Both the position numbers and the translations under genes were made by a program. This document shows positions 52,012 through 63,065 of a stretch of 64,000 nt of DNA, piece after piece. A model generated the notes under the pieces. The model was given only the letters and a program-made list of their open reading frames with translations, was not told the origin of the DNA and did no database searches. Source of the DNA: Begonia masoniana (lineage: Eukaryota; Streptophyta; Magnoliopsida; Cucurbitales; Begoniaceae); the NCBI GenBank assembly GCA_022432975.1, contig CM039502.1, positions 25,628,383 through 25,692,382 of the forward strand, read 5' to 3'. Position 1 is the stretch's first letter. Each line of letters opens with the position of its first letter.

Positions 52012-54621
52012 TGTAATACCCGGCTTTTCGGGATATTAATATTATAGTATATGATGACATTTTTGTAAATATGTCAAAATAAGTCCGTTTTACAAAAAGA
52101 AAGCGTTATTAGAATTCTAACGATTAATTGGAATTATAAGAAATTTGCGAGAATTTTCGGAGTAATAACGCTATATTTCGAGTAATTACGTTTCTCGTAA
52201 TATAAAGGACGTGTTAATAAAAATAGTAAACGGGGTCCGTTTTGCGAACGGACAGTTTTAATAAATCCCAGATAATAAGTCGGAGTTAATGGTGAAATAA
52301 GGAAATTTGGAAAAATCGAATTGCTAGCCAATTAACGAAACAAAGAACGAAACAAATAGAAAATCAAAGGAAGGGTAAAACGGTAAATTTCCAAATCAAA
52401 TTATAAAATAACAGAAACTTCTTTTCTTCTTCATTTTCTTCTCTGCTTCGTGAATCGCGAGACAGCTTAGGCGATTTTACCTCTCTGCCGTCGACGGCGA
52501 TTCAACATTCCGACCTCCGTTTTTCCTCCGTTCATCCTCTGTTCTTCACGTTTTCTCCTCCAATCGACGCTCTAGGTATGAATCTATAGTTTTAGAGCGT
52601 TAGTTTTCAGTTTTTTAGAAAGTTATACGTTTAGGTTATACGATTAGGGTTTTGTTAAAAATGCGATTTAGGCGAAATTTATAGATTTGCCGTGTTTAAG
52701 GATAGAAAGGATGTACTGAACATTATTGGATGAAGTTAAATCGATTTGTGAAAAAGTTAAAATTTGTGGATTTTTGGGTTTTTAGGAAAACTCGTTAATT
52801 GTGGTTTTGAGCTATCGAGCATTAATTTGTGGTTTAAATGCTTCGATTAGTTAAGTTAAGATTTTAAGAATTTTCTTAGTTAAGGATTTTATTAGTTTGG
52901 GCATTAAATTGTTTAAAGCTCGTTTTAACGACAATTTGGTGAAATTGCCTAGGTGAACAACGCTTGTGGACGGATCTTGAGCTGCAACGGGCACGAGGTA
53001 AGTTCTCGTGACTTGCTTGACCGATTGGTCTACACCGTACGTCGAGGTCGTCTCGAGGAAATTTGGTGATGTATATGTTTAAATTGTTTTGGTTGGGTAG
53101 TTAGGATTAGTTCTTTATAGGTTATGTCTTTAATTGCTTTTATCGTCTCGATGGTATGAGTCATGTATGTTTACTTTGTGTCATATTGAACTGTTCACGC
53201 ATCACGTGTTTTATAAGAGCATTAAAATCAATTTTCTCACGATGTTTTAAAGAAAAGATGTCAATGCGGCCCGGAGGGGGGCTATTGATATATTGTGTAG
53301 GCACGCAGGGGTCTGTCACAATACTGCATTTAACACGTACTCATACAGTTTACAGTTTACAGTTTATAGGTCATGCGAGATGGGGCTCAGAAACGGCTGT
53401 ACGTGTTGTAAGCGTGTACCCCCCTCCTCTAGCTGGAAAGAGTAGTCCGACCGCTGGATGTGCTCTCTCCAGTTAGGGGGTTAGGATCTCGGTGACACCC
53501 ACAGAGTAAAGTAAAGTAAAGAAAATGATGCATGATTTATGAATTCATATGCACAGCATGCATTTACATTTACAAGAGCTTACTGAGATTTTTATCTCAT
53601 AGTGTATCTGTATGGTGTAGGTGACCTTGATATAGGTGAGGACGAGATCCCTCCACCTGAGGAATGATGCAGTTTACGAAGGACAGCTTGCGTGGGTGTG
53701 CTGGCGCAGTCGATGCTTAACCTGACCCGTGGGGATGTATGTACGTGTTTTGAGGGTGTTGGGTTATTTTGGGAATTGTCGGGCTGTTGGTTGTACAGTT
53801 AGAACATTTTAGGATGCTTGGTTCTGGATAGTTGATAGGTTGATATTTTGATGTTTTGAAGTTTTTTTTAAACGTTTTGGAAAACTCGTTTTGTAAATGT
53901 TTGGTATTAGGAAATGTTCGGTTTTTAAACATATCCACGCGAATTGTTTTTACGAAAACGGGTTATGTTTTAATTGAGTTTTGAGTCGTTATTTCGGGCG
54001 ATTGGTAAAATAGGAAATGGGTGGGTTTATGAAAGAGTGGTATTGATGATTATTGAATGGTTTAGTGTTTATGTATATAAGGTAAGAGAATTGAGTACGC
54101 AGGGGAAAGGAGGAAAAGGAAAGAAAAGAAGAGAAGAGGGAAAAGGGAGCGCTGGTTCTCTGGAAATCCAGAGGACCTGGCGATCAATCGCCAGGCAGGG
54201 GCGATTGATCGCCCCTCCCTTTGTCGCGCGATCGCCAAGGGTGGCGATCGCTGGGCAGGCAAGCGATCGCCGAAGGGCGATTGTTCGCTGGAAACGATCC
54301 CCGAAGGGCGATCGTTCGTCATGCACAATCGCCCATGGGCGATCGATCGCCTGTTTTGGGCGACCGATCGCCTATGCAAAAAGGGACGCTTGTTCCCTTT
54401 TTGTCCCTGGTTTCGCTGGCCAATTGTGTTTTATTAAGTTTTATTGTTTTAAATGAATGTTTTAATTGTGTTTTCTTTAATTGTTTTACAGTTTTATTAA
54501 ATGGTTTTCAAAATAGATTCGAACGTTTTACAAATTTTGGTTTCCGCTTAAATGCAATTAAAGTTATTAGGATAAAAAAAAAAGAATAGAGAAAATTGGG
54601 AACAGTGTTAGGGTCGTCACA
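52012..54621 (+). repeat. 3' LTR of element A
   Basis: Same ends as the 5' LTR. It retains the long GGCGATCG block (54178-54377). From 53934 it forms part of the left arm of the palindrome. Confidence 0.93.
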
Positions 54622-54626
54622 AAATC

Positions 54627-55060
54627 GATCCTTTGGGTTCCTTAATTTGGCCCAGAATGCTTGGCCATATTGTCAGGTTCGCCAGTACGGCTGACAACTC
54701 AGAAACTATCTCCAAATTGAACTTCTGAATTTTTGTCCTCAGAGGCATTGATATGGCCAACATCGCTGGTTTCATAGTAGCCAGCATTCTGCTCAACGCA
54801 TCGGCTACCACGTTAGCTTTCCCAAGGTGGTATTTAATCTCGATATCATAATCCTTCACGAATTCTAACCACCGCCTCTGCCTATATTTAATTCCTTCTG
54901 AGTAAAGATGTACCTTAGGCTTTTATGATCCGATTACACTTCACATGACTATCCATATAAATGATGTCTCCATACCTTCAGTGAAAAAAAAACCGCCGCT
55001 AACTTCAGATCATGAGTAGGGTAGTTTTGTTTATAGCTCTTTAATTGCCTGGACGCGTAT
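54627..55060 (-). pseudogene. RNase H of element G (left palindrome arm)
   Basis: On the minus strand: [12 protein letters not shown] (interrupted), HHLYG region, [20 protein letters not shown] and [17 protein letters not shown], leading to [18 protein letters not shown]. It is the upstream part of the G integrase, separated by A. The N-terminal part is missing past the junction. Confidence 0.88.
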
Positions 55061-55566
55061 ATTGCGATGCGTCAAATATTGGTTTGGGATGCGTGTTAAT
55101 AGAGGAGGGAAGAGTGGTGGGATACGCGTCCAGGCAATTAAAGAGCTATAAACAAAACTACCCTACTCATGATCTGAAGTTAGCGGCGGTTTTTTTTGCA
55201 CTGAAGGTATGGAGACATCATTTATATGGATAGTCATGTGAAGTGTAATCGGATCATAAAAGCCTAAGGTACATCTTTACTCAGAAGGAATTAAATATAA
55301 GGCAGAGGCGGTGGTTAGAATTCGTGAAGGATTATGATATGGAGATTAAATACCACCTTGGGAAAGCTAACGTGGTAGCCGATGCGTTGAGTAGAATGCC
55401 GGCTACTATGAAACCAGCGATGTTGGCCATATCAATGCCTCTGAGGAAAAAAATTCAGAAGTTCAATTTGGAGATAGTTTCTGAGTTGTCAGCCGTACTG
55501 GCGAACCTGACAATATGGCCAAGCATTCTGGGCCGAATTAAGGAACCCAAAGGATCGATTTTGTGA
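55045..55566 (+). pseudogene. RNase H, inverted copy (spacer plus right arm)
   Basis: The frame reads [19 protein letters not shown] across the spacer, then [18 protein letters not shown] and, after a stop, [20 protein letters not shown]. The spacer is therefore the native upstream sequence of this copy, so the left arm is the truncated one. The frame ends next to the inverted LTR of A. Confidence 0.88.
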
Positions 55567-56248
55567 CGACCCTAACACTGTTCCCAATTTTCTCTATTCT
55601 TTTTTTTTATCCTAATAACTTTAATTGCATTTAAGCGGAAACCAAAATTTGTAAAACGTTCGAATCTATTTTGAAAACCATTTAATAAAACTGTAAAACA
55701 ATTAAAGAAAACACAATTAAAACATTCATTTAAAACAATAAAACTTAATAAAACACAATCGGCCAGCGAAACTAGGGACAAAAAGGGAACAAGCGTCCCT
55801 TTTTGCATGGGCGATCGGTCGCCCAAAACAGGCGATCGATCGCCCATGGGCGATCGTGCATGGCGAACGATCGCCCTTCGGGGATCGTGTCCAGCGAACG
55901 ATCGCCCTTCGGCGATCGCTTGCCTGCCCAGCGATCGCCACCCTTGGCGATCGCGCGACAGAGGGAGGGGCGATCAATCGCCTCTGCCTGGCGATTGATC
56001 GCCAGGTCCTCTGGATTTCCAGAGAACCAGCGCTCCCTTTTCCCTCTTCTCTTCTTTTCTTTCCTTTTCCTCCTTTCCCCTGCGTACTCAATTCTCTTAC
56101 CTTATATACATAAACACTAAACCATTCAATAATCATCAATACCACTCTTTCATAAACCCACCCATTTCCTATTTTACCAATCGCCCAAAATAACGACTCA
56201 AAACTCTATTAAAACATAACCCGTTTTCGTAAAAACAATTCGCGTGGA
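55562..56248 (-). repeat. Inverted fragment of A LTR (right arm)
   Basis: Reverse complement of the end of A's 3' LTR, including the GGCGATCG block, stopping at GCGTGGA. Confidence 0.92.
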
Positions 56249-56256
56249 CAGAACGT

Positions 56257-56552
56257 ATCATTATAGCTGTTAAGGGAATTAATCCACCCCTTAATTGATG
56301 AAGTGGATTTATAACATTGGGAGAGTTGATCCCACTCCCAAGGGAACCTGGGGATCATTATAGCTGTTAAAGGAATTAATCCACCCCTTAATTGATGAAG
56401 TGGATTTATAACATTAGGAGAGTTGATCCCACTCACAAGGGAACCTGGGGATCATTATAGTTGTTAAGGGAATTAATCCGCCCCTTAATTGATGAAGCGG
56501 ATTTATGACTTTAGGAGAGTTGATCTCACTCCCAATGGAATATTGAGATCAG
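56257..56552. repeat. 97-bp tandem repeat in LTR H, ~3 copies
   Basis: Units with TTAAGGGAATTAATCC ... CCCCTTAATT and GGGAGAGTTGATCCCACTCCC dyads, diverged relatives of the repeats in D and E. Confidence 0.92.
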
Positions 56553-57059
56553 ATTACGATGAATGTGAATGCAACTGAGCTGAGAAAGTAGAAACTGCAT
56601 GATTAAGATTTACATTTCAGCATTTCATTTCATGACTGCTTCACTTATTTAGCATTAGGCTAGAAGATGAGTTTTGTGATGTAGGTGAAGAAAAGACAGC
56701 AGGTGTGTTCTCTGAGTTTGTTGAGAGCTAGGCAGCTTGGAGGGGGTACATTCATGCATCGAACTGGCAGCTGACGGGGCGGTTTAACTGATGTCAGGGG
56801 TCGTGAAGGTTTAGTTGACAATGTTTCAATTTAAGTACGTTGAGTTTTTATGACAGTAGTAGTTTTAATGTTTTTGGAATACATCTTGAGACTTTCTGTT
56901 AATGATACTCTGTCAGTTTAATAGTGATTTTACCATATTTTGGAGTAATACACTGATTTAAATAGTTTTGAATGGTTTTTAGTAAAATGTTCTTGTTCTA
57001 CTGGTAGCAGAAGTTTTCTTGTTAGAGTGAAATTGTTGCTACGCTGTTTTCGTTGAGTA

Positions 57060-57560
57060 TTTTTGATCTATCGGTAGATGATGTCTATCGGCAGATGTAG
57101 AGTTGTTGTTCTGTTGTCTATCAGAAGATGTCTTCAGTAAAGTCACTGGATTTTGTCTTCAATGGAAGTCGTCGGAAGATATAAGTAGAAAATTTGTAGT
57201 TTTGTAACCGGATGATGTCGAGTATTTTATCCATCAGATGATGGAGATAAAAGTCTTTTGTCGTTTTGTAACCAGATAATGTCGAGTATTTTATCCATCG
57301 GATGATGAAGGTAAAAGTCTTTTGTCGTTTAGCAATCGGTGGATGTCGGGTATTAAACCTATCGGATAATGTAGTAGAAGTTTGTCGTTTTGTGATCGGT
57401 ATATGTAGTTTGTTCTATCGGAAGACGTGAGTAAAAGTTTTGTCGTCTTGTAGTCGGCAGAGGCTGGATGAACAAATCATCCGGCTGATGTCATCGGTAG
57501 ACGTGAGTAGCAAAACTTGTTGTTTTGCAGTCGGCAAAAGTTGGATGAATGATTCATCTG
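57060..57560. repeat. ~60-bp degenerate repeats in LTR H
   Basis: Repeats of TTTTGTCGTTTTGTAACC..GATGATGTCGAGTATT type. Related in inverse orientation to the ~60-bp block of LTR B. Confidence 0.75.
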
Positions 57561-57918
57561 GCTGACGTCATCGGTGAAAACCTTCGGTTTTGTTTTTGCC
57601 CTTTTCGTTGACTTTGCTCAGCGAATGATGTGTTTGACTTTTAAAAACTTTGAGTATTCCACGCTTAAGCCTTCATCTCTTCCGGCCGAGTTACTTTCTT
57701 AATATTTTAACAGATTTTTCTTTTTAAAACATTGTTTTATAGCTTTGCTTAACTCTATTCTGCTCAAAAGTATTTCCGCTGCAAGTTTTAACGTTTTGAG
57801 GTTTTAGAAAAAATGTCAAATTTTGACTTTCGAGCGAAGTTTTAAATTGGTCCAAAATTTCTTAGTTATGTCCGGGTTATGAGTAACGAACCGGGTTTAT
57901 AAAACTCGGGGCGTTACA

Positions 57919-58655
57919 TACATGATAAATAAAAGTCAGATCCCAAAATCAAAAGAGACCTAATTATAGGTCTGTTGGTGATATCTACGATAATGCACTA
58001 ATACATGTCCAAAAATGAAGAAAATTAAATAATATAGAAGTTTTCAAATCCCAATAAAATCTAACTTCTCGATCAAAAGTAAATTTATAAGAAAATTAAT
58101 TAACTAGAGAAATCTTCACGCCAAGTCTATTATTGAGTCGCCAACTGAAAGTCTTCCTGGTTAATTCCTGAAAGGGTGGTATTGTTTGGGGTGAGTTGAC
58201 TAAACTCAATACAGATATATTTTATTATCAGTATTTATGTTCAAGTTTGAAAATTTAATAACATATGAAAATCGAGTAAAGTCACTCACGGCCTTCGAAC
58301 ATATAATGTGTTATCAATTGAATTAAAAATGGGAATTGCAAAAAGCACGAAAAATGCTCTGATCAGGATTAGGGTTTTACGACTAGTGATACGGCAAAGT
58401 CAGTTGTCCCAATACCCTAGTTGAAATAAATTTTTTATGTCCAAATATAAAAACATGTATAAAAGAATGTATGCATTAAAAGAAAACAATAACAAAGTAT
58501 TTCAACAATTATTTTATAAAATAAAATAATTAAAATGAAAACATGTAAAGACTAAACATAACATAAATTTTTATCTCAAATAGACTCATCACTGACCAAA
58601 GTCAAGTTAATCTAAGTCCAAATTTTTGCGTCCACAATTTTTAATTAAAATTTTT
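57919..58655. other. AT-rich stretch, nothing recognised
   Basis: No gene, LTR end or tandem repeat seen between H and MULE2. Confidence 0.5.
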
Positions 58656-59139
58656 GGGGGTATTTACAAAAAAAAAAAAAAAACCTCAAACTATTAATTT
58701 AAAAAAAAAAACCTTAAACTTTCAATCATAACAATTCAATTATTAAACTATTAAAAACCTAACAAAACAAACCCTGTTGGTCGGTCGATCTCCATCTAGT
58801 CTCAAAAAACGCCATACAACGGACGACCGTTCTAACGCAATCGGCCGTCCGTTCTTTCCAGTGCCACGTTGCACTTGACACGTTGGATCGGACACACAGG
58901 TTAGATGTGGACACCCTCCGTGCACGTGCGGTTCACAGTACTCATGAACGGTCAGTTGTCTATGGAGAACAGCCGACTGTTCTCACGCAAATAGCCTACC
59001 GTTCTTTGATAACAGCTGCCCGTCCTGCGAGAACAACCGATTGTTCCGAGATATTGACCCTCCATTGGTAAATTGAAGGTGGAGAACGGTCAAATGTTCG
59101 ACGAAAGGGTCATCCGTTCTACCAAATAGTCTCCGATTC

Positions 59140-59348
59140 GTGACTCAATAATTGTCACGGGCTAGTCACTGTTTGGGATAATGGACGACTTGTTTACGAA
59201 ATGGTCGTCTGTTCTCCCAAACAATGACCAGCGCGTGACTCAATAATTGTCACGAGTCGGATACTGTTTGGTAGAACGGACGGCTGTTTTATTGAAAGGT
59301 CGTCCGTTTTACCAAACATATTCCTGCACGTGACAATTATTGAGTTAC
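59140..59348. repeat. Subterminal repeats of MULE2
   Basis: GTGACTCAATAATTGTCAC at 59140-59158 and 59235-59253, and an inverted copy CGTGACAATTATTGAGTTAC at 59329-59348. GAACGGACGGCTGTT / ACGGCCGTCCGTTCT motifs lie between and after them. Confidence 0.75.
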
Positions 59349-59402
59349 AGCCTAAAATGGAACGGACGGCTGTTCCCATGAACGGCCGTCCGTTCTACTA
59401 TA

Positions 59403-59410
59403 CTATATAA
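59403..59410 (+). promoter_or_regulatory. TATA box of MULE2 transposase
   Basis: TATATAAG lies ~85 nt before the likely ATG at 59493, as in MULE1. Confidence 0.55.
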
Positions 59411-59492
59411 GAAGATGAACCTTAATACTAAACTCACAAATTTTGAAAACTCTGAAACTTCTAGCGACATTTTATTTTTCTCTTTATTAGCA

Positions 59493-60879
59493 ATGTTGAT
59501 GGATTCTGATTCAAGTAGATGGGTTGATGTAGATGAGACAACTAATCAAGCTGCCAACATGGACTGGTATTTAGACGAAATGCCCAGATACAGAGATCTT
59601 CGAGCATTCAATCACTTAGAAGGTGATGGAGAAATAGAGGTGCATTCAACCTCGCAAACCCTAGACGATGAGCTTAGAACACTGGTCTTGTCAGAAGATG
59701 ATGAGGCGGAAAGCATACTAGTAAGGGAAGAAATTTTGATGGATTTTTTTTTTTTTGGTAAAAAATATAGTTCTCTAAAGGCCATTAGAGAAGAAATAGT
59801 TGAATATGCTTTGAATAATAAATATGACATCAAATTCATTAAAAGTAAAACTCAACGACTCACGACAGCTTGTGAAGACGGATGTGAGTGGCGACTGCAT
59901 GATTCGATCATGTAAAATGTGCTTACATTCCAAATAAAGAGTTAAACTGATTTTCACAGCTGTGCAAAGAAAATTGAAAATCGTCACGCTACTGCAAAAT
60001 AGGTGGCAAACCATTATTTGGATAGGTTCAAAAGTTAACCTATATGGGAAATTCCTTCTATTATCGAGACAGTGAGGAAGGATTTGAATGTGAACATTAC
60101 ACCCAGTGTTGCCAGAAAAGCAAGAAGCGATGCTTGAGAACTTAATGACGGGAGGGGTGACGAACAATTCAATCTATTACATTCGTACGCAGTAGAAATA
60201 TTTAGATCAAATCCGGGTAGCACAGTGAAAATACATGTTTACCTGGTGGGCGATGGCAAGAATGAGTCATTCGTATTTGAAAGAATGTACATGTGTATGG
60301 TTGTTTGCAAGACAGGTTTGCTGCAGCGTGGCCAACCTATTATCTGTTTAGATTGTTGTCATCTGAAGGGCTCTTGCCTCGACCAATTCCTCACAGCTGT
60401 TAGTATTGATGGCGATGATGACATATATCCTGTTGCCGTTGCCAATGTGGACTAGAGTCCACAAACTCATGGAAGTGGTTTTTGTAAATATTAAAGGAAG
60501 ACCTAGACACTCTAGATGGACGCGGATGGACAATTGTATTTGATCGACAAAATTTACAATTGTGTCGGTTCACATTTGTTATTGTTTCTCAAACAGCTTA
60601 TTTAGTGGTGTAATTGTACTGCGTAAGAAAGTTCTTTCTAGAAGATTTGATTTTAAATGGGACTGTTTGTGACCCCTCCAACTTTTACTAAGAACTTACT
60701 TGGAAAAATAGTTCTGTTTAGGAGATTGTCCTAGTATAATCTTTCTTGATAATTATCTTGATCAGTACTCTCTACGTTAGGATCGTTATATTGTTTTATG
60801 TTGACTTGGTTTTTCTTTCACATATTAGGGGTTGTCGTGTGCTGTGGAGGAAGATTTAGGTTTAGCCGAACACCGCTAC
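59493..60879 (+). pseudogene. MULE2 transposase, N-terminal and catalytic start
   Basis: MLMDSDSSRWVDVDETT, an acidic stretch, EEIVEYALNNKYDIKF and TTACEDGCEWRLHDS (Mutator DNA-binding domain) up to a stop at 59913-59915. The next part has IPSIIETVRKDLNVN, EIFRSNPGSTVKI and ICLDCCHLKGSCLDQFLTA, where the Asp of CLDCCHLKG matches the first catalytic Asp of the MULE domain. Stops occur at several points. The intron donor of MULE1 (AAAG|GTATAA) is mutated here (AAAATTTACA). The longer initial frame from 59415 is not conserved in MULE1. Confidence 0.87.
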
Positions 60880-61366
60880 TGTAGCACCCAGCTCTATTAA
60901 ACCAAATTTAATTGCCAATTATAATGTGTTAAATTTATGGAAGAATTGAGGGAGAAAGTGATTAGGTTAGTTAATAACTATGTAAGGACAAAAGGGTAAT
61001 TAGCAATTTTATAAATGGATAACGTATTTAATGGAGGGTTTAATGAGGTTTAGCCGCCACTGTTTCCCTCATTTTCCTTCTCGGTATTCAGCTCAAGCAC
61101 AGCAGAGCTCCAGGCAATTTCCCTCTCCGATCTCATTCCTCAAACTAGGTGAGTTTTCCATTTTATTTCTCGAGGTTTTAGTGGCTAGATAGCAGAGATA
61201 GTGTAATGCGCGTATTTTGATAATACTGCGAGTGAGTTGAGTTCGATTTTAGTACTGAGCCGAGAGTGTATGATGATTAGAGATTTCAAACGAGCCCCTT
61301 AGGTTTTAGAACGATTTCGGATAAGGTTAGTGGTGATCTAATCGGTATTTTTGCTTATGAGGCTAG

Positions 61367-61417
61367 GTGAGCAGGGTTTCCAGAGTAGTTGAAACTGAAC
61401 GATTTCCAGGAGACCAG
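61367..61417 (+). promoter_or_regulatory. Predicted leader exon 2 with 5' splice site, element E
   Basis: Preceded by GAGGCTAG, starts GTGAGCAGGG, ends GACCAG|GTAAAT (GT at 61418-61419), followed by GCCTTCGGGCCTACATCAC. The paired acceptor TTGTGCAG ends at 63065, giving a 1,648-nt intron. An alternative acceptor (TTTCCAG, 61409) would leave only 8 nt of exon. Confidence 0.55.
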
Positions 61418-61579
61418 GTAAATAAAGTATGCATGTGCCTTCGGGCCTACATCACAAAACAGTAGGGTTATGCATATTGAGAATGATTTTGTATGTCACG
61501 CATCATGTTTTTTTTGAAAGACTACGAAAATGAATTTCCATGTAAGAATAGTGAAGTATGAACTGTATGTGACAGAAAA

Positions 61580-61767
61580 ACTATTAAGGGAACTAATCCG
61601 CCCCTTAATCGAGTAGAGGATGTATGACATTGGGAGAATTGATCTCACTCCCAAGGGAACAGAGGGATCAGTTCAGCTATTAAGGGAACTAATCCGCCCC
61701 TTAATCGAGTAGAGGATGTATGACCTTGGGAAAATTGATCCACTTCCCAAGGGAACCGAGGGATCAG
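61580..61767. repeat. ~94-bp tandem repeat in LTR E, 2 copies
   Basis: Units with CTATTAAGGGAACTAATCCG ... CCCTTAATCGAG and a GGGAGAATTGATCTCACTCCC dyad. Confidence 0.92.
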
Positions 61768-62314
61768 ATCAGCTTATGAACGTATGTGAATGCAACTGAG
61801 ATAAGAAAGTAGAAATTGCATGTTTAGAAATTTATGTTTCAGCATTTCATTCCATTACTGCTTTACTTACTTAGCATTAGGCTAATAGATGAGTTTTGTG
61901 ATGTAGGTGGAGAAGTTACAGCAAGTGAGCCTTCTGAGTTCGTTGAAGGATAGGCTGGTTGGGGGAGCACACTCATGCCACGGATCTGGTATTTGATGAG
62001 GCAGTTTAACTGATGTCTGTTGGAGTAAAGGTGAAGTTGACAACGTTTTGATTTGAATAGGTTGAGTCCTCATGACAGTAGTTGTTTCAATGTTTTGAAT
62101 TTTTCTGATAATGGTATTCTGCTGAGATTTGACGATGGCACTTGCTGGATTGTTTTAAGTAATGCATTTGTTAGAATGGTATTTGAATGATTTCAGTAAC
62201 GTGAGTAATTTCATTTCTGTAATTAGAGTTGTGTTTGCGTAGCATGGAGTAGTTGAGTTGTTGTTCTATCGTCTATCGGAAGATATAAGTAGGACTTTTG
62301 TCATTTTGCGGCCG

Positions 62315-62480
62315 GTGGTTATAGAGTAAAGTCGATCGGATGAGGAAATCATCCGGCTGACGTCACCGGTGGTTATAGAGTAAAGTCGATCGGATGAGGA
62401 ACTTATCCGGCTGACGTCACCGGTGGATATAGAGTAAAGTCGATTGGATGAGGAAATCATCCGGCTGACGTAACCGGTAG
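62315..62480. repeat. 54-bp tandem repeat with TGACGTCA sites, LTR E, ~3 copies
   Basis: Units contain AGAGTAAAGTCGATCGGATG and CATCCGGCTGACGTCACCGG. TGACGTCA cores are in the first two, TGACGTAA in the third. Confidence 0.9.
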
Positions 62481-62925
62481 ATGTTGGATGTATCTTGTCG
62501 TTTTGCGACCGGATGATGTAGCCAAAACTTTGTCGTTTTGTGACCGGATGATGTAGTCGAAACTTTGTCGTTTTGTTTTCAGGGAAAAGCCTTCTGTTTT
62601 CTACGTCAGTTCCTTCCGGTTGACTTCGTTCTTCGGATGATGTGTTTGACTTTCATAGATTTCAAGTATTTCACGCCTAAACTTTCATCCTTTCCGGTTG
62701 ACTTATTTTCTTAATATTTTATGTGATCATTCAAACACTGTTACATAGTTTTGCTCAACTCTATTTTGCTCAAAGATTTTCGCTGCAAGTTTTCATGTTT
62801 TATCAAACGTTAAAATTTGAATTTCGAAGGAAGTTTAAATTTCGGTCCAAGTTTTTTTTTCCTTTTAGTAATATCCGAGTTTACGAGTAACAAACTGGGT
62901 TCAGAAAACTCGGGGCGTTACAGTA

Positions 62926-62937
62926 TGGTATCAGAGA
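62926..62937 (+). promoter_or_regulatory. Primer-binding site of element E
   Basis: TGGTATCAGAGA, 11 of 12 match to the initiator-Met PBS. Confidence 0.88.
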
Positions 62938-63050
62938 CATTCAGTTAAACTGTTCAAAAGATTACTCATCAGTGCCAATCGTTGCATGGGGGTACTCAAA
63001 CAACTGTACGTGTTTACCTTAACCTTAGCTACTAGGTATTTAAGAGTATA

Positions 63051-63065
63051 ATTAACCTTGTGCAG
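63051..63065 (+). promoter_or_regulatory. Predicted 3' splice site upstream of E gag
   Basis: TTAACCTTGTGCAG|GAATATAGCAAATG, 11 nt before the gag ATG. The context GAAT-N-CAAATG resembles that of C. Confidence 0.5.

Larger units (their letters stand above)
44839..54621 (+). mobile_element. Element A: Ty3/gypsy chromovirus (Tekay-like), full length, youngest coding copy
   Basis: Two very similar LTRs (44839-47339, 2,501 bp; 52012-54621, 2,610 bp), TG/CA ends, PBS, polypurine tract and gag-PR-RT-RNase H-IN-chromodomain on the + strand. It has a perfect target duplication AAATC (44834-44838 and 54622-54626). Protein regions are long, with a limited number of stops and frameshifts. The LTR length difference is a ~105-bp deletion in the 5' LTR in the GGCGATCG-rich block. 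Confidence 0.95.
40957..55060 (-). mobile_element. Element G: truncated Ty3/gypsy chromovirus, interrupted by Cassandra and A
   Basis: Minus-strand element with 3' LTR (40957-43023), polypurine tract, integrase (43063-44411) and, after two inserted elements, RNase H (54627-55060). Everything upstream (RT, gag, 5' LTR) is lost at the palindrome junction 55060/55061. Confidence 0.85.
53934..56248. repeat. Large palindrome: 1,127-bp arms, 61-bp spacer
   Basis: Left arm 53934-55060, right arm 55122-56248 (reverse complement), spacer 55061-55121. Each arm holds the last ~690 bp of A's LTR, the AAATC duplication and ~435 bp of G RNase H. Arms differ at scattered positions, many of them C/T or G/A, and small indels. 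It therefore arose after A inserted. The right arm ends abruptly at LTR H. Confidence 0.93.
56249..57918 (+). mobile_element. LTR H: truncated LTR of the D/E family
   Basis: Lacks its first part (breakpoint 56248/56249 at the palindrome edge) and ends GGGGCGTTACA at 57918. No PBS follows. It contains a 97-bp tandem repeat, GGATGATG/GTCGTTTTG repeats (57060-57560) and TGACGTCA-type sites at 57476-57496 and 57554-57574. Confidence 0.82.
58656..60879 (+). mobile_element. MULE2: Mutator-like transposon, 5' part, cut by element E
   Basis: Begins about GGGGTATTTAC followed by A-rich and TTAAACTTTCAATCATAACA-type sequence like the MULE1 terminus. It has its own inverted repeat content, TATA and transposase. 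Element E enters at 60880 inside the codon series matching MULE1's HCYCLRH. The right end is outside the window. The left boundary is approximate. Confidence 0.8.
60880..62922 (+). repeat. 5' LTR of element E
   Basis: 2,043 bp with a TATA-like TTTATAAATGG (61008-61018), a pyrimidine-rich leader ending ACTAG|GTGAGT (GT at 61149-61150), leader exon 2, and two repeat blocks. Confidence 0.9.
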
